Shown here piece by piece: positions 12,379-21,941 of a stretch of DNA of 64,000 nucleotides. The position numbers were made by a program, and so were the translations under genes. The stretch is from Prillingera fragicola (Eukaryota > Basidiomycota > Tremellomycetes > Trichosporonales > Trichosporonaceae), in NCBI GenBank assembly GCA_002335605.1, contig BEDY01000007.1, positions 248,001-312,000 of the forward strand, written 5' to 3'. The notes under the pieces were generated by a model that ran no database searches, was not told where the DNA came from, and saw only the letters and a program-made list of their open reading frames with translations. Position 1 is the first letter of the stretch. The number at the start of each line of letters is the position of its first letter.

Positions 12379-12549
12379 AGTAGAGCTGTAGATCATGTAT
12401 GGGTACTGTGTCGCCGTCAGCTCGATCTTTCTCCTCGCGGCGCACAGTGGCTCACTACGACACAAGATGCATTATGCTAGCAAACACTAGACAAGACAGA
12501 CAAGACGAAACCGTCGTCTACATTTTTGGTCACACATCGTCAACAGCTA

Positions 12550-15500
12550 CTACCTCTTCCTCCGTCCGCCACCACCGCTGCCGCCACCGCCTCCAGGACG
12601 GTACTTTGGCGGACTACCGCGCCAAGGCTCCCACTGGGTAACGACCGCCCAACCCTCTCCGGGTGCAAAGTCTCCGGGATCCTCGTCGTCCATGTCGGGC
12701 GAGCGGAATGACAACCTCGTCTTGCGAGGCGTGCCGTCCAGCCCGCCAGGGCCGGTGGGCTCGAGGAGCGAGCCCGAGCTGGAGCTGCTGGGGAAGCCCT
12801 TGCCGGGGCGCTCACCGCGGCCGTCCGGGGACGGGCTCGCGCTGCCTGGCGCAGGGAGAGAAACGGGGTCCTCGTCCGGCGTGCCCTTTGACACCACCCG
12901 CGTGCGCGACGGCGTCTCAGTCGAGGCAGGGAGCTTGCTGGAGGAGGCGTGAGGCGACATGACCTCAACATACGGGTGCTCGTCGTCGGGGACTGCAGGG
13001 AAGGCGTGCCGGACGGCAGAAGAGATGGGAGCGTCGGTAGAGGGAGAGGCCGAGCGGCTGCCTGGTGCAGGCGTCTCGACAGGGGGAAGCTCGGTGAGCG
13101 GTGTGTCGGGGAAGGCGGGAGCGTTCGTCACGGACTCAGGCTCGGCGTCACCGGTGTCACTCGTGGCGGCAGAGGCTTCCTCGACGTTCACGGCTGGTGC
13201 CTCTGGTGTCTCGGACTTGTCACTCAAAACACCATGCGGGCTGGGCTCGATGTGGACCTGGGTCGGCCTGCGTGCCGGTGTACCAGGAGCAGTCTCAACG
13301 TCGGCGGTGGGAACATCGGGGAAACGCTTCTCGTCGTCGTCGTCACCTACCGCGCCGGAGGAGCCGTTACCTTGACCCACCACGCCAGAAGCCTTCGCCT
13401 CCCCAGCTTCATCGGACCGAAAGCTCTGCCCGGGTTTTGTGGCAAGAGCTGCTGCTCCAACCGTGGCGAGACCAGCTGCACCAGCACCAGCGGCCAGGCC
13501 GCTCACTCCGGTACCCGCTCCAGTAGCCAATTCGCGCGCTCCTGCACTCGACTCACGAACACCTGCAGCCACTCGCGACGCCGCCGCGCCCGTCGCAGCC
13601 TGAGAGTGACCTTGCTCAGGCTGCTTCTCTCGAAAAAACTGCTCCGAGTATTCATCGTAGCGGAACTCGAGCTCGGACGACGCGCGCGCAGGTGGCATGC
13701 TTGAGCGGTTGCTGCGCAGGTCGTCGTCAAACAACGAAGGGTCCATGCTCGCACGTTTCGAGTGGGCACCGCCGGCAATGCTGACAATGTCGCTGTCGTC
13801 GTCAAGTGCGGGAGGGGGATCCGACACCTGGGGGTGCGCCTCGCGGTTGCGGTCCTCAGGCTGAGGAGTAGCATCGCGGTCGTGGCTGCCAGTCTTGAAC
13901 GCCGAGGGAGTAGGAGTCTCGTCCGACTCGCCGAGGAGGTTCCTGACAGAGGTTGAAGACATGACTATGGTATCCTGGCTCTTGCGGGGCTGGGCCTCGT
14001 CGGCGTCTTCGGCACTGGTGAGCTCAGGAACCACGTTCTCGACAGGTGTTGCCTCAGGCTTGATTGTCTCGGCGACCTTGGCATCCTCAGCCTTGACCTC
14101 TGGTGACGCCTCGGTGGCCTCCCCCCTGGTGATCTCGGGGACAACGCTTTCAACGTCTTTAATCTCCTCGGTGGGCTTGTCCTCGGTGGGCTTGTCCTCG
14201 GTGGGCTTGTTTTCAGTGTGCTTGACCTCCTCAACATGAACAGCCTTGGTCTCCTCAGGTTTGGACTCCTCGACAGGAATAACCTCATCGACGGCCACCT
14301 TGTCGTCGTCCTTGACGCTCAACGCAGCTACGCCTGCAGCAAGGGCACCAGCACCAGCCACAGTCGCTGCGGTAGCCGTGGCGTCGCCAGAGGAGGCTTT
14401 GACAGGCGTGGGAGCCTCATCCTCGTCCACAGGCGCAATCTCAGGACCACTCGGGGCTGCAGTCGCGTCATTGACGACAGCTTCGTCAGCTGACGAAGCC
14501 ACTGCGGTCTCGGGCTTCTCAGAGTCGGCAAGCACGGGGGCGGCCTTGGAATCGACAGGAGCCGGGGGCGTGTTGTCGTCATCGTCCTTGGCGTCCGTTG
14601 TGGCTGCCTTGACGTCGATCTCTTTGGCCGGCACGGACGGCTCCTGGGCGACCTTGGCCTCAGCGGTGCTCTCGGAGTCGATGCTGGCCGACTCAGCGGA
14701 TGGAGTAGTGTCGCGGTCAAGCCTGGTGACCTTCTCCTCGGGGTCGTCGTCGCCATCGCCACGCGTAGAGTTCGGGCCACTGCCTTCCTCGCCCTCGAGC
14801 ATGCGGTGGGCCTGGCGGGGAGTGCCTGTCGGGGTGCTGACTCCGCTGACGTCCTTGAGGTTGGCCTCCTCGTCGCCTTCGACCGACGTTGGGTCGTACT
14901 GCGACGCAAGCGACGAACTCAGGCTGGGCGAGTAGCTCATGGAGCCGGCACCACCAGCGGCGAGGCGCAGGTTTCCGGGCACAAGGTCGTAGCCAGGAGA
15001 AGGGAGGTCCATGGCACCGGCGACAGGAGTTGCTGGCATCGACATTTCTGATGCGTCCTCTCCGGCCTCGGCGCGCGTCGATGACGGGGTCATTGCACCA
15101 TCACGCGAGTTGCCATCGCCGCCGGGGAAGGTGGAGGTAACAAGCAGCTGCGGTGCGGTGGGAGCCGTTGAGCCACCGAGGGACACGCCAGGCGACGTGG
15201 ACGGCGATGACGACAGAGATGTGACGCCTGATCCAGAGCCCATGGTGCCGCTCAAGCTGCCCGAAATGGCAGAGGACGCCGCAGAGCCTGCAGGGCTCGC
15301 GGAGCGTACTGACGTGCCACCAGTTGAGCGTGCCGCAGGGACGGCGGGGGCGACGGTGGTGGCGGGTGCGGTGGGAACGGCGGGGACAGGGGGCTCAGTG
15401 GACGCAGCTGCGCTGCCAGTTGCTGTAGACGGGGACGAGCCGCCAGTGGTGCGTGGGAGCATCGCTGCAGCAGCGTTGGCTGCGTTGCCTGCTGGGAAAC

Positions 15501-15852
15501 GATTGCCTATCATGCCACGTCCCTCGGAGACACGACGTGCGCCCTCCGCATGTCCGATCCCAGCATAGCCAGCCGTCTTTGGGTCGAGGCGGGGCAGACG
15601 GTTGCCAACGAGTCCGCCGCGGGCACCGTAGCCAGAGGTGCTGGCGCCACCATAAGGATTCTGAGGTGCTATAGGAGCTGCGCCAGCGTTGTTGAACATT
15701 GCAATTCGGTCCTTGAGAGAGCTGGAGACCACACGCTGTGGAGGTTGGCTCGACGCCGGCGAGTCTGGCCGCGACGAAGAGTCGGACCTGGGAACAAGTG
15801 GTTAGCAACGCGTCGCGTTCCTCGCGTCGCCGGGGTCTGCTGCGACTTACAT
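12550..15852 (-). CDS. Large low-complexity Ser/Ala/Glu-rich protein, function unknown; start codon split by an intron
   Basis: Not recognised. Exons (minus): 15852-15851 (bases A and T of the start codon) and 15787-12550; 1,079 residues. No other ATG lies in the leader, and splicing AT to G gives MSDSSSRPDSPASSQ in frame with the long exon; the next in-frame Met is at AMFNN. The only ordered-looking part is the N-terminus, SLKDRIAMFNNAG then NPYGG and GNRLPRLDPKTAG, which resembles short conserved boxes at the start of fungal cytoskeleton or SH3-binding proteins (weak impression). The rest is Ser/Thr/Ala-rich, then acidic with KPTED repeats, an Ala/Gly stretch, and a C-terminus with GEGWAVVTQWEPW before a Gly/Arg tail. 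Likely cytoplasmic and largely disordered. Confidence 0.75.
14165..14209. repeat. 15-bp tandem repeat, three copies, inside the low-complexity gene
   Basis: Perfect unit tcctcggtgggcttg repeated three times. On the coding strand it encodes the KPTED repeats. It is the kind of in-frame minisatellite that varies in copy number between strains. Confidence 0.9.
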
Positions 15853-17008
15853 GGTTGATGGTGTGGATGGAGCAGGAACACGGGGTGACTACTGCTTGAC
15901 GAATGGATGGAATATGAACTGTTAAGGGTGTGAGTGAATGTAGATTTGTGCGAGACAGGATAGGTTGCAAAGGGACAACCTGTCGGCGGCGGCGGGACGG
16001 GGAGGGAGAGTGCCGGCCGGTGGCGCGGCGGGTGGAGTGATGATCGAGCCACACGAACCGAGTGCAATGCAAAGGAGTTGAATGCAGTAGTAGTAGGCTT
16101 GCAAGTTGTGAGACTAGGAGCAAGACTGCTAGAGGATGTAAAAGGGTGAAAGTGGAGTAGACGAGTGGATGGCAAAGAGAGTGGTACATGACCCAGCATG
16201 TGAAGTCAAAGAGGGGCCGACGCGCCAGACCGTGGCGACCAGGGTCATCGTACTCTCTCCCAGCTCCCGGCGAGCAGCACCATATCAGCACCATTGCTCT
16301 GCTCTGCTCCGCATGCATACATTAGATCCGGTGGCCTCGGAGCTGTACCTCACTCTATGCTATCAGAAACGCGTCAGCGGCGTACGAGCACATGAGGGAG
16401 AAAGAGCAGCTGGTGTTCATTGCAAGGCAGGCACTCGGCCATCATGCATCCACCCAGGATCATACTGCGCCGGACAAGTATGGCCGTCTGACGCGACCTC
16501 GATGCATATAGCCATCAGCTGGCTTCCCGCTCCTACTGCAACCCCCTGCGCCATCTGCGCAAGCTCCTCGTCATTTCGTGTGCAACACTTGGACATGTTT
16601 ACGAGAAAAAGTCTCCAGGGATCATCACTGGCGAGCAGCATGGACGCGTCGCCACCTGAACCGGCTCGTCGTAGCTAACCCTCTGGGGCTTCTAAGCAAT
16701 CCGCCAGACTGCGTTATACTATGACATTACAACATTTACAAGCAGTACAGTTGCTATAGGTTTGCTTAAGAGGTTAAGAGCGAGAGAGGTCCCCAGCTCT
16801 AAAACGACGCCAGGAGGCAGAGCGACGCGACGAGCCATGACCCATGCGACATGACCGCGAGTGGACCTCCTTCAATGGCTTCATGACCCAAGTTTGAACA
16901 AAAGAGTCCAACATGGGGGCATGGCAGCGCGAGGTGCTCTGCCAAGCAGCTCGTTCCCGGACACGGAGAGAGACAGAGACGACCGAAATGAGCAACAACG
17001 CTGCGTAT
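15853..17008. other. Intergenic region upstream of the low-complexity gene
   Basis: 1,156 bp. The 350 bp next to the gene is pyrimidine-rich on the minus strand, fitting a long 5' leader and promoter. The remaining 800 bp holds only short open frames (for example 16417-16641 minus, 74 codons) that match nothing I know and show no intron signals. Confidence 0.5.
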
Positions 17009-17300
17009 CTAAGTTTTGGCCGCTCCAATCGCCCTCGCAGCCCTGGGTACGAGGTCACGCGAAGAGCGCGCCGCGATCAAGGAGATGAACAAACAGCTCG
17101 CTATAAATGCCGTGCTGAGTGGACGTCAGCAGAGACTCGACAACTCGAGGTGAGGGAGGCTCACAACTTGTAAAAGGTCGAGCGAGACAGGACCTTTTCC
17201 TGTTCTGGCGTGCGCGATGATGCAAAGATCGCTGAGAGCGTCAGCATGAGCCCCGAGGATGGTGAGCAGGAGACGTACAGCGGAGGTTGGGGAGGCCCAT
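17009..17300 (-). CDS. Small single-pass membrane protein, 64 residues, three short exons
   Basis: Assembled from splice signals; too fragmented to appear as one open frame. Exons (minus): 17300-17279, 17231-17165, 17114-17009. Introns of 47 and 50 nt have GTACGT and GTGAGC donors, CTGAC branch sites and CAG acceptors, and all phases agree. The start sits in an ACCATGG context. The product begins MGLPNLRSIFASSRTPEQEK, then LSRSTFYK, a hydrophobic segment FTAFIASCLFISLIAA at about residues 30-45, then an Arg/Ala-rich basic tail. Size, one membrane helix and flanking positive charges suit a small mitochondrial inner-membrane or ER subunit, but I do not recognise the family. It shares a 208-bp divergent promoter with the HCA59 gene. 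The antisense strand is also open over exon 3, but has no start codon. Confidence 0.68.
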
Positions 17301-17508
17301 GGTATCTCGGTGAGGTGGGTGGAGTGACGAACGAAATGTGGAGGTTGGGCGGCAAAAGTCAATGTCAATCCGTCAATCACTACCGGGGCTGTTGACTTTG
17401 TACACTCCGCAACATTCATTTATTCTCTGTAACCCTCGCAATCTTCCCAGCTGGATAGGCTCACGACATAGACCCTTGAATCCAGAGCATCTGCCGCACT
17501 CCTCGACA

Positions 17509-18666
17509 ATGTTCAAGAAGCGCAGCCGTCCCGCCTCAGTGCGCGCAAAGGCTGAGGAGCCCGAGGCGGATCCATCATCGGCGGCGACCAGTGGTGGTGA
17601 GGAGGAGCATGAGAGGTACGTGTAGCGTCGCTGCTTTGAGCTTTCGGACTTGCCCTCCATCTGGACAACCTGCGCAGAAGGGCCGACACGCTGACACGCT
17701 GCAGCCAAACAATCGCCGAGCGTCTCGAGCTGCGCAAGCTCCGCCGCGCCGAGAAGCAGCAGGGCATCGATCTTGAAAAGTTCAACCGCGGCGAGGAGAA
17801 GAAACGGAAAAAGGACCCCTTGGACCTCCAGTTGGATCAGTTTGGCCTGCAAATGAGCGCAGCTGGGCGGAGGCTCAAGGGACAGGATGATGAGCCGACG
17901 GACGAGACTGAGGCTGCGGCGCGTAAGGTGCGCCAAAACAACTTCACGCAGCAGACAAATGCTTTGGATGTGGACAAGCATATGTGAGTGCAGAAGTGCG
18001 GGGGTATGGAGTAGAAACTGACACTGCAGGATGGCCTATATTGAGACCGAGATGGCCAAGCGCAAGGGTGATGTCGCCCAAGAGTCCACAGCTCAGGAGG
18101 AGGACCCACAAGCAGCGCTGTATCGACTTGCAGAGAACTACAAGGTTAAGCAAGCGCAGATTGCAGAGGACGAAGAGGGCAACATGACCAACTCGCTCGG
18201 AATGCTGTCTGCGATTCCCGAGTTTGACCTGGGCATGGAGTGAGTACAAACGAATCGCAGGAGGATCTTGTGGCTGACAAGGTAGCAATCGTCTGCGCAA
18301 CATTGAAGAGACGGAAAAGGCCAAGCGGGAAATGCTGGCGCGCAAGGCCGAGGAGGAAGAGGCACGGAAACGCGGCGACGACGACGATCCGTTGGCGTCC
18401 ATGCGTTGTGAGTTGCCTCCCGTGGGTCTGTTATTTCTAGCTGACACGCAGTCTACCGCGGGCCGCAACGGGATGTCAACATCCAGCGCGAGATTGCCAA
18501 GGGCAAGCGCGAGGCGGCAGGTCTGGATCCTGTCCAGCGCCGCAACTGGCAGCAGAAGCCTGAGATGGCGACCGACGACCAGGTGTACGAGCGATTCAAG
18601 AAGAGGTGAGTCATTACAGTTCCTTGCCGGTCCAGTATGTGCTGACGTAACAGGATGAGGAGGTAG
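17509..18666 (+). CDS. HCA59/C9orf78 (Tls1) family splicing-associated protein
   Basis: Nuclear coiled-coil protein associated with the spliceosome; fission yeast Tls1 is needed for correct splicing of shelterin transcripts and human C9orf78 binds Brr2. Exons: 17509-17615, 17705-17983, 18030-18239, 18286-18407, 18452-18605, 18654-18666; 294 residues. Family blocks are clear: ERLELRKLRRAEKQQGID, NFTQQTNALDVDKHMMAYIE, LGMLSAIPEFDLGM, NIEETEKAK. The N-terminus is basic then acidic, and most of the rest is charged helix. The last exon codes for only the final residues MRR after a split Arg. Family assignment is firm, telomere role by homology only. Confidence 0.93.
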
Positions 18667-18969
18667 AGAACCACGTTGTATCACCACGAACATCAAGCAT
18701 GCAGCATTGTCATACACGAGGGGTCGGGAACGCGACGGGGAGGCTTGAGTAATGTGTGCCTTGTTACTGATGGCTCGGCTACTCGCAATCTCAGTCCGAT
18801 GTGGTCATCAGTTACACGCTCACGACTATTTATGCTGCCTGCTTCCCAGACCATTGATCACGACAGGTGTGGCATCGACAGGCATGACTCAGTCACGGTG
18901 TCTTTAATGTCCGTATATATCTAAAACTTCTTACTGCTATTCCTTTTCCGCCGCCGAGTGAGAGCTCGC
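18667..18969. other. Convergent intergenic region
   Basis: 303 bp between the 3' ends of the HCA59 gene and the secreted-protein gene. AT-richer than the flanking exons, consistent with two polyadenylation regions. No gene seen. Confidence 0.5.
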
Positions 18970-19518
18970 TTACACGTTGCACTTGTCGATCGTGGGAATG
19001 CACTTCTTGCCGCAGATCCTATCTCCAAACTGGCAGTGGTAGGCGCAGCGGTTGCAGCCGATAGGCATGACGCGAGGGGGGTACCTGCACCTCTTGGCGA
19101 AGGTGTTGGGCTGGTTGGCCTTGTACTGGCTGACGAGGTAGTTTGCGCAGTCAAACTCCTTGTTGGCGGCCTTGCAGACCTTGAGGCCCTCGATGCCGTT
19201 GACGTGCTCGTCGTCGCTGCTGTTGGCCAGGGCGACCTCGAGCTTGGCCACGCCGTCGGTGGTGAGTTCGCCGTCCCTGAAGCACCAGCCGGCAAAGTTA
19301 CTTCCTGCTCCGTACGCCTTGAAGATTGGCTGGAGACGTTAGTGGCTGGTTAGAGGTGAAAGTCTCCTCAGCATAGGACGACTTACCTTGTCGTTGGGCC
19401 AGCCGTTGCAAGAGCAGCCAGTCTCCGAGGTAAGGGCACGGGCAACAACAGGAGTGGTGTCGGCAGCGACGGCAGAGGCGGCACAAACTGCGATGGCGAA
19501 GATTGTGTTGAAGAGCAT
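18970..19518 (-). CDS. Small secreted cysteine-rich protein, unknown function
   Basis: Not assigned to a family. Exons (minus): 19518-19387 and 19329-18970, 163 residues; an acceptor 12 nt further in (AAG) is also in frame. The first 18 residues, MLFNTIFAIAVCAASAVA, form a typical signal peptide with Ala-x-Ala cleavage. The mature part has 12 cysteines; the last third is densest, with the pattern C-x2-C-x3-C-x6-C-x3-C-x6-C ending CNV. No glycosylation-anchor signal or hydrophobic tail, so it should be secreted. It has its own TATA-like box, uncommon among the neighbours, suggesting strong or regulated expression. Could be an effector-like, carbohydrate-binding or protease-inhibitor fold; sequence alone does not decide. 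Confidence 0.85.
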
Positions 19519-20777
19519 TGTGGCTGGGGTCGGGTCAAGGAAGGACAAGGTCTAGAGATGCGGTGATGCGGCTATGCAAATGGAAACAAGTTGAGGGATG
19601 GAGAAGCTTGTCGTACTCTGTGCATCTCTTATATACCTTGGAGAACACATTGACGAGCGTTCGTCGACATGTTCTGACCACCCTCGTCGCCATGGACTTT
19701 CAAAGCGACCCAGTCAGCTGGACAGACGCGCCCGTGTTAAGCGCGTCGCTGTCGCGACTACTGTGAGGGACCCTGGTGGGAACAGGTCGTGCAGCTAGCG
19801 AGCGTCCGCATGAGCTTGTTCAGTACCGATGTCAGCGCTGGGTGCGATATCTGGTGGAGGCTGTACTCTGCCGACATTATTCTTCATGATGCTCTATGAC
19901 ACGCTCACTACCATAGGTACTGAGCAGGAACAGGTCCGGTGCCTCCGGGATTGATGCTGGTGTCTCCTTGCTGGGTGGGTGCTGAGAGTCGCAGGTGGGC
20001 ACGCTACATGAGATTGTACAAGGTGTGGCTGAGCAGCTACCCTTCCTCGCCTTGGCCATGATACCGACGATCGTGGACGACGGTGGTCGCGAAAGATGAG
20101 TCCCAGTAGCAGACCCTGTAAACCCCATCTCTATCCGCCAGCCACGGTACCTATGTCAACTGATCTTCCGTTCCAGACTCATGAGATTGCAGTGCATGTA
20201 TCGTAAGGGGTAGTAAAGGTGGGAATGGGGTTGCAATCGGAGCACGAGATCGTGGCTGAACAGGCGAGAGATAGAGGGAATAAGCTTTGTCTATCCGTGG
20301 TAGAGTAATGTCGGGTGGCTGGTCGGTTGCCACGGACATGCCTCACTATACACGGGGACAAGTTCTCGACCAGTCATCATGGGCATGCTGTCAGTCACCG
20401 AACGCTGCAGTATGCTTGAGTAGTACAGAGCCCGGGGCGGTTAGTCAAAGTCACCCGCAAGAAATAGTATCTCGTCAACATCGGCGGGAAGGTGTTACAA
20501 TGACATCAGGTAGCCGAGTGCAGTTCAACAAGCCATGACAAAGTCTTTGACTTGTGACACCTGCAGAATACTAGTCCCCGTTGCTGAGCATTGACGACTC
20601 GGCTAATCACACTAGCAGTCTTCTCACGATATCTATCACAGAAGGCTACTGCCGCCCATCTTCGATCCCGTTGGCCACGGTTGCTGGGTAGCAGCAACCT
20701 GTTAGAGATACGATGGGGGCTTGAAGGAGTCTTGGCACGACTTTTCGGATGCAGATATAGCGACATCTTCTTGTTCC
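19519..20777. other. Intergenic region between secreted protein and MGT1
   Basis: 1,259 bp holding the promoter of the secreted protein and the 3' end of MGT1. Base composition is more even than in the exons. A minus-strand frame of 83 codons (19877-20128) and others were read, but they lack family similarity and splice context. Nothing else recognised. Confidence 0.5.
19628..19635 (-). promoter_or_regulatory. TATA box of the secreted cysteine-rich protein gene
   Basis: On the minus strand the sequence TATATAAG lies 110 bp upstream of the start codon at 19518, a normal distance for a fungal TATA box. No other gene in the window shows such a clear one. Confidence 0.6.
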
Positions 20778-21331
20778 TTACTGTGCGCCGTTCCAGAGCT
20801 TAGATTTGAGTTCAGTCTTGCTCATGACATGCCCGACCTTGTTGTCAAGTTGAAGAGTAATGCCCTCGTCTGCCAACATCTGAGCTTTTGTCGTGACCAT
20901 AGAGTTTGCGCCGGTCCTGTCGCCAGGTCAGCCCGTCTCCCATTATGACTTCTGCAACACTCACTCTCCGAAGAACCCGCCGAGCTGGCCACTCGCTGCC
21001 ACGACACGGTGGCACGGCACGAGTGGGCAGAAGGGGTTGTTACGAAGTGCGTTGCCCACAGCACGAGGGGATGTGTTGAGCGACTTGGCAATGTCGCCGT
21101 AGGTGCTAATAGAGCCCGCTGGGATCTGCTCGTCAGCGAGAGTTGTGGGGTGTGAGAGTGGGAAAAGGAATGGTGTTGCGCGCCCTCGCGTACCTGCTTG
21201 ACAAGATCATACACGGTCCATTGGAAGTCTGTGACATTCCCAGAGTAGGTCTTGCGCTCGGCACCGATGGGATACGCGATTGAGGCGGGGGCGCGGGTAG
21301 TGATGGACGCGACAGTAGCAGCGGTAACCAT
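20778..21331 (-). CDS. MGT1: Methylated-DNA--protein-cysteine methyltransferase (O6-alkylguanine-DNA alkyltransferase)
   Basis: Suicide repair enzyme that transfers the alkyl group from O6-alkylguanine in DNA to its own cysteine; acts alone in the nucleus. Exons (minus): 21331-21194, 21125-20965, 20916-20778; 145 residues. The active-site motif PCHRV is intact with the acceptor Cys84, preceded by the helix-turn-helix region with the arginine finger (TSPRAVGNALRNNP) and followed by GQLGGFFGE. The protein is a minimal form with only the DNA-binding and catalytic domain; the N-terminal domain of AdaB/MGMT is missing. Introns of 68 and 48 nt. Identity is firm. Confidence 0.95.
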
Positions 21332-21941
21332 TTTGCAGCCGTGTGTGATAATGTGGTGGGTAGTGCGATGAATGATGAGTAAAGGTGGCAAATGGAATAG
21401 AGTACAGATGCTAGAATGGCATGGCAATGCAGTCTTATAGACGCTGCAGAGGACGTGACGGATGGGGTCGACGTTGAAAGCAACAAGGAGCACAAACAAA
21501 GGACTTGGTTGACGTAAGCTGCCTGACTCACCTTGCTTTCAGAGTGGAGAGTGGAGGTGGAGGCACGTCGAAATTAATTCATTTATTCAATTTCTTGCCA
21601 CTCTTCCCGGGCTATGCAGGCCTTGAAAGCAACTCGCGACCTTGAGATTGCTGTCAGAGTTGAAAGGAACCCGTGCCATTAAGGCCTGCACAAAATGAGT
21701 GGTTGTTTTTGATTCAATGTGAGATGGGCAACTCTAAAACGACAGTCATCGTAACCGAGATCACCAACTCTCTGCATATTTTAGTGGACCTGGAGCCATT
21801 CACAGTCACACTGACACAAAGCCAAGCTCACAGGAGCTCACCAGAATGCAGAAAAGCAGCCGATATAATTGTGCTAAGAATGCATGCGATGTGACAAGAC
21901 GAACCGACGTTGCAAGGAACACATGCTCAATGATGCTACTA
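21332..21941. other. Intergenic region, MGT1 upstream and RNA14 downstream
   Basis: 610 bp between two minus-strand genes. The part near 21540-21600 is distinctly AT-rich (ATTAATTCATTTATTCAA), as in a promoter nucleosome-free region. No gene recognised. Confidence 0.45.

Noticed and set aside
16417..16641. 74-codon minus-strand frame
   Set aside because: No recognised domain, no intron signals, and surrounding sequence looks like leader or intergenic DNA.
17000..17150. Plus-strand coding-like frame (ALGTRSREERAAIKEMNKQL)
   Set aside because: No start codon in frame and no workable exon upstream; it is the complement of exon 3 of the small membrane protein, which has complete splice signals.
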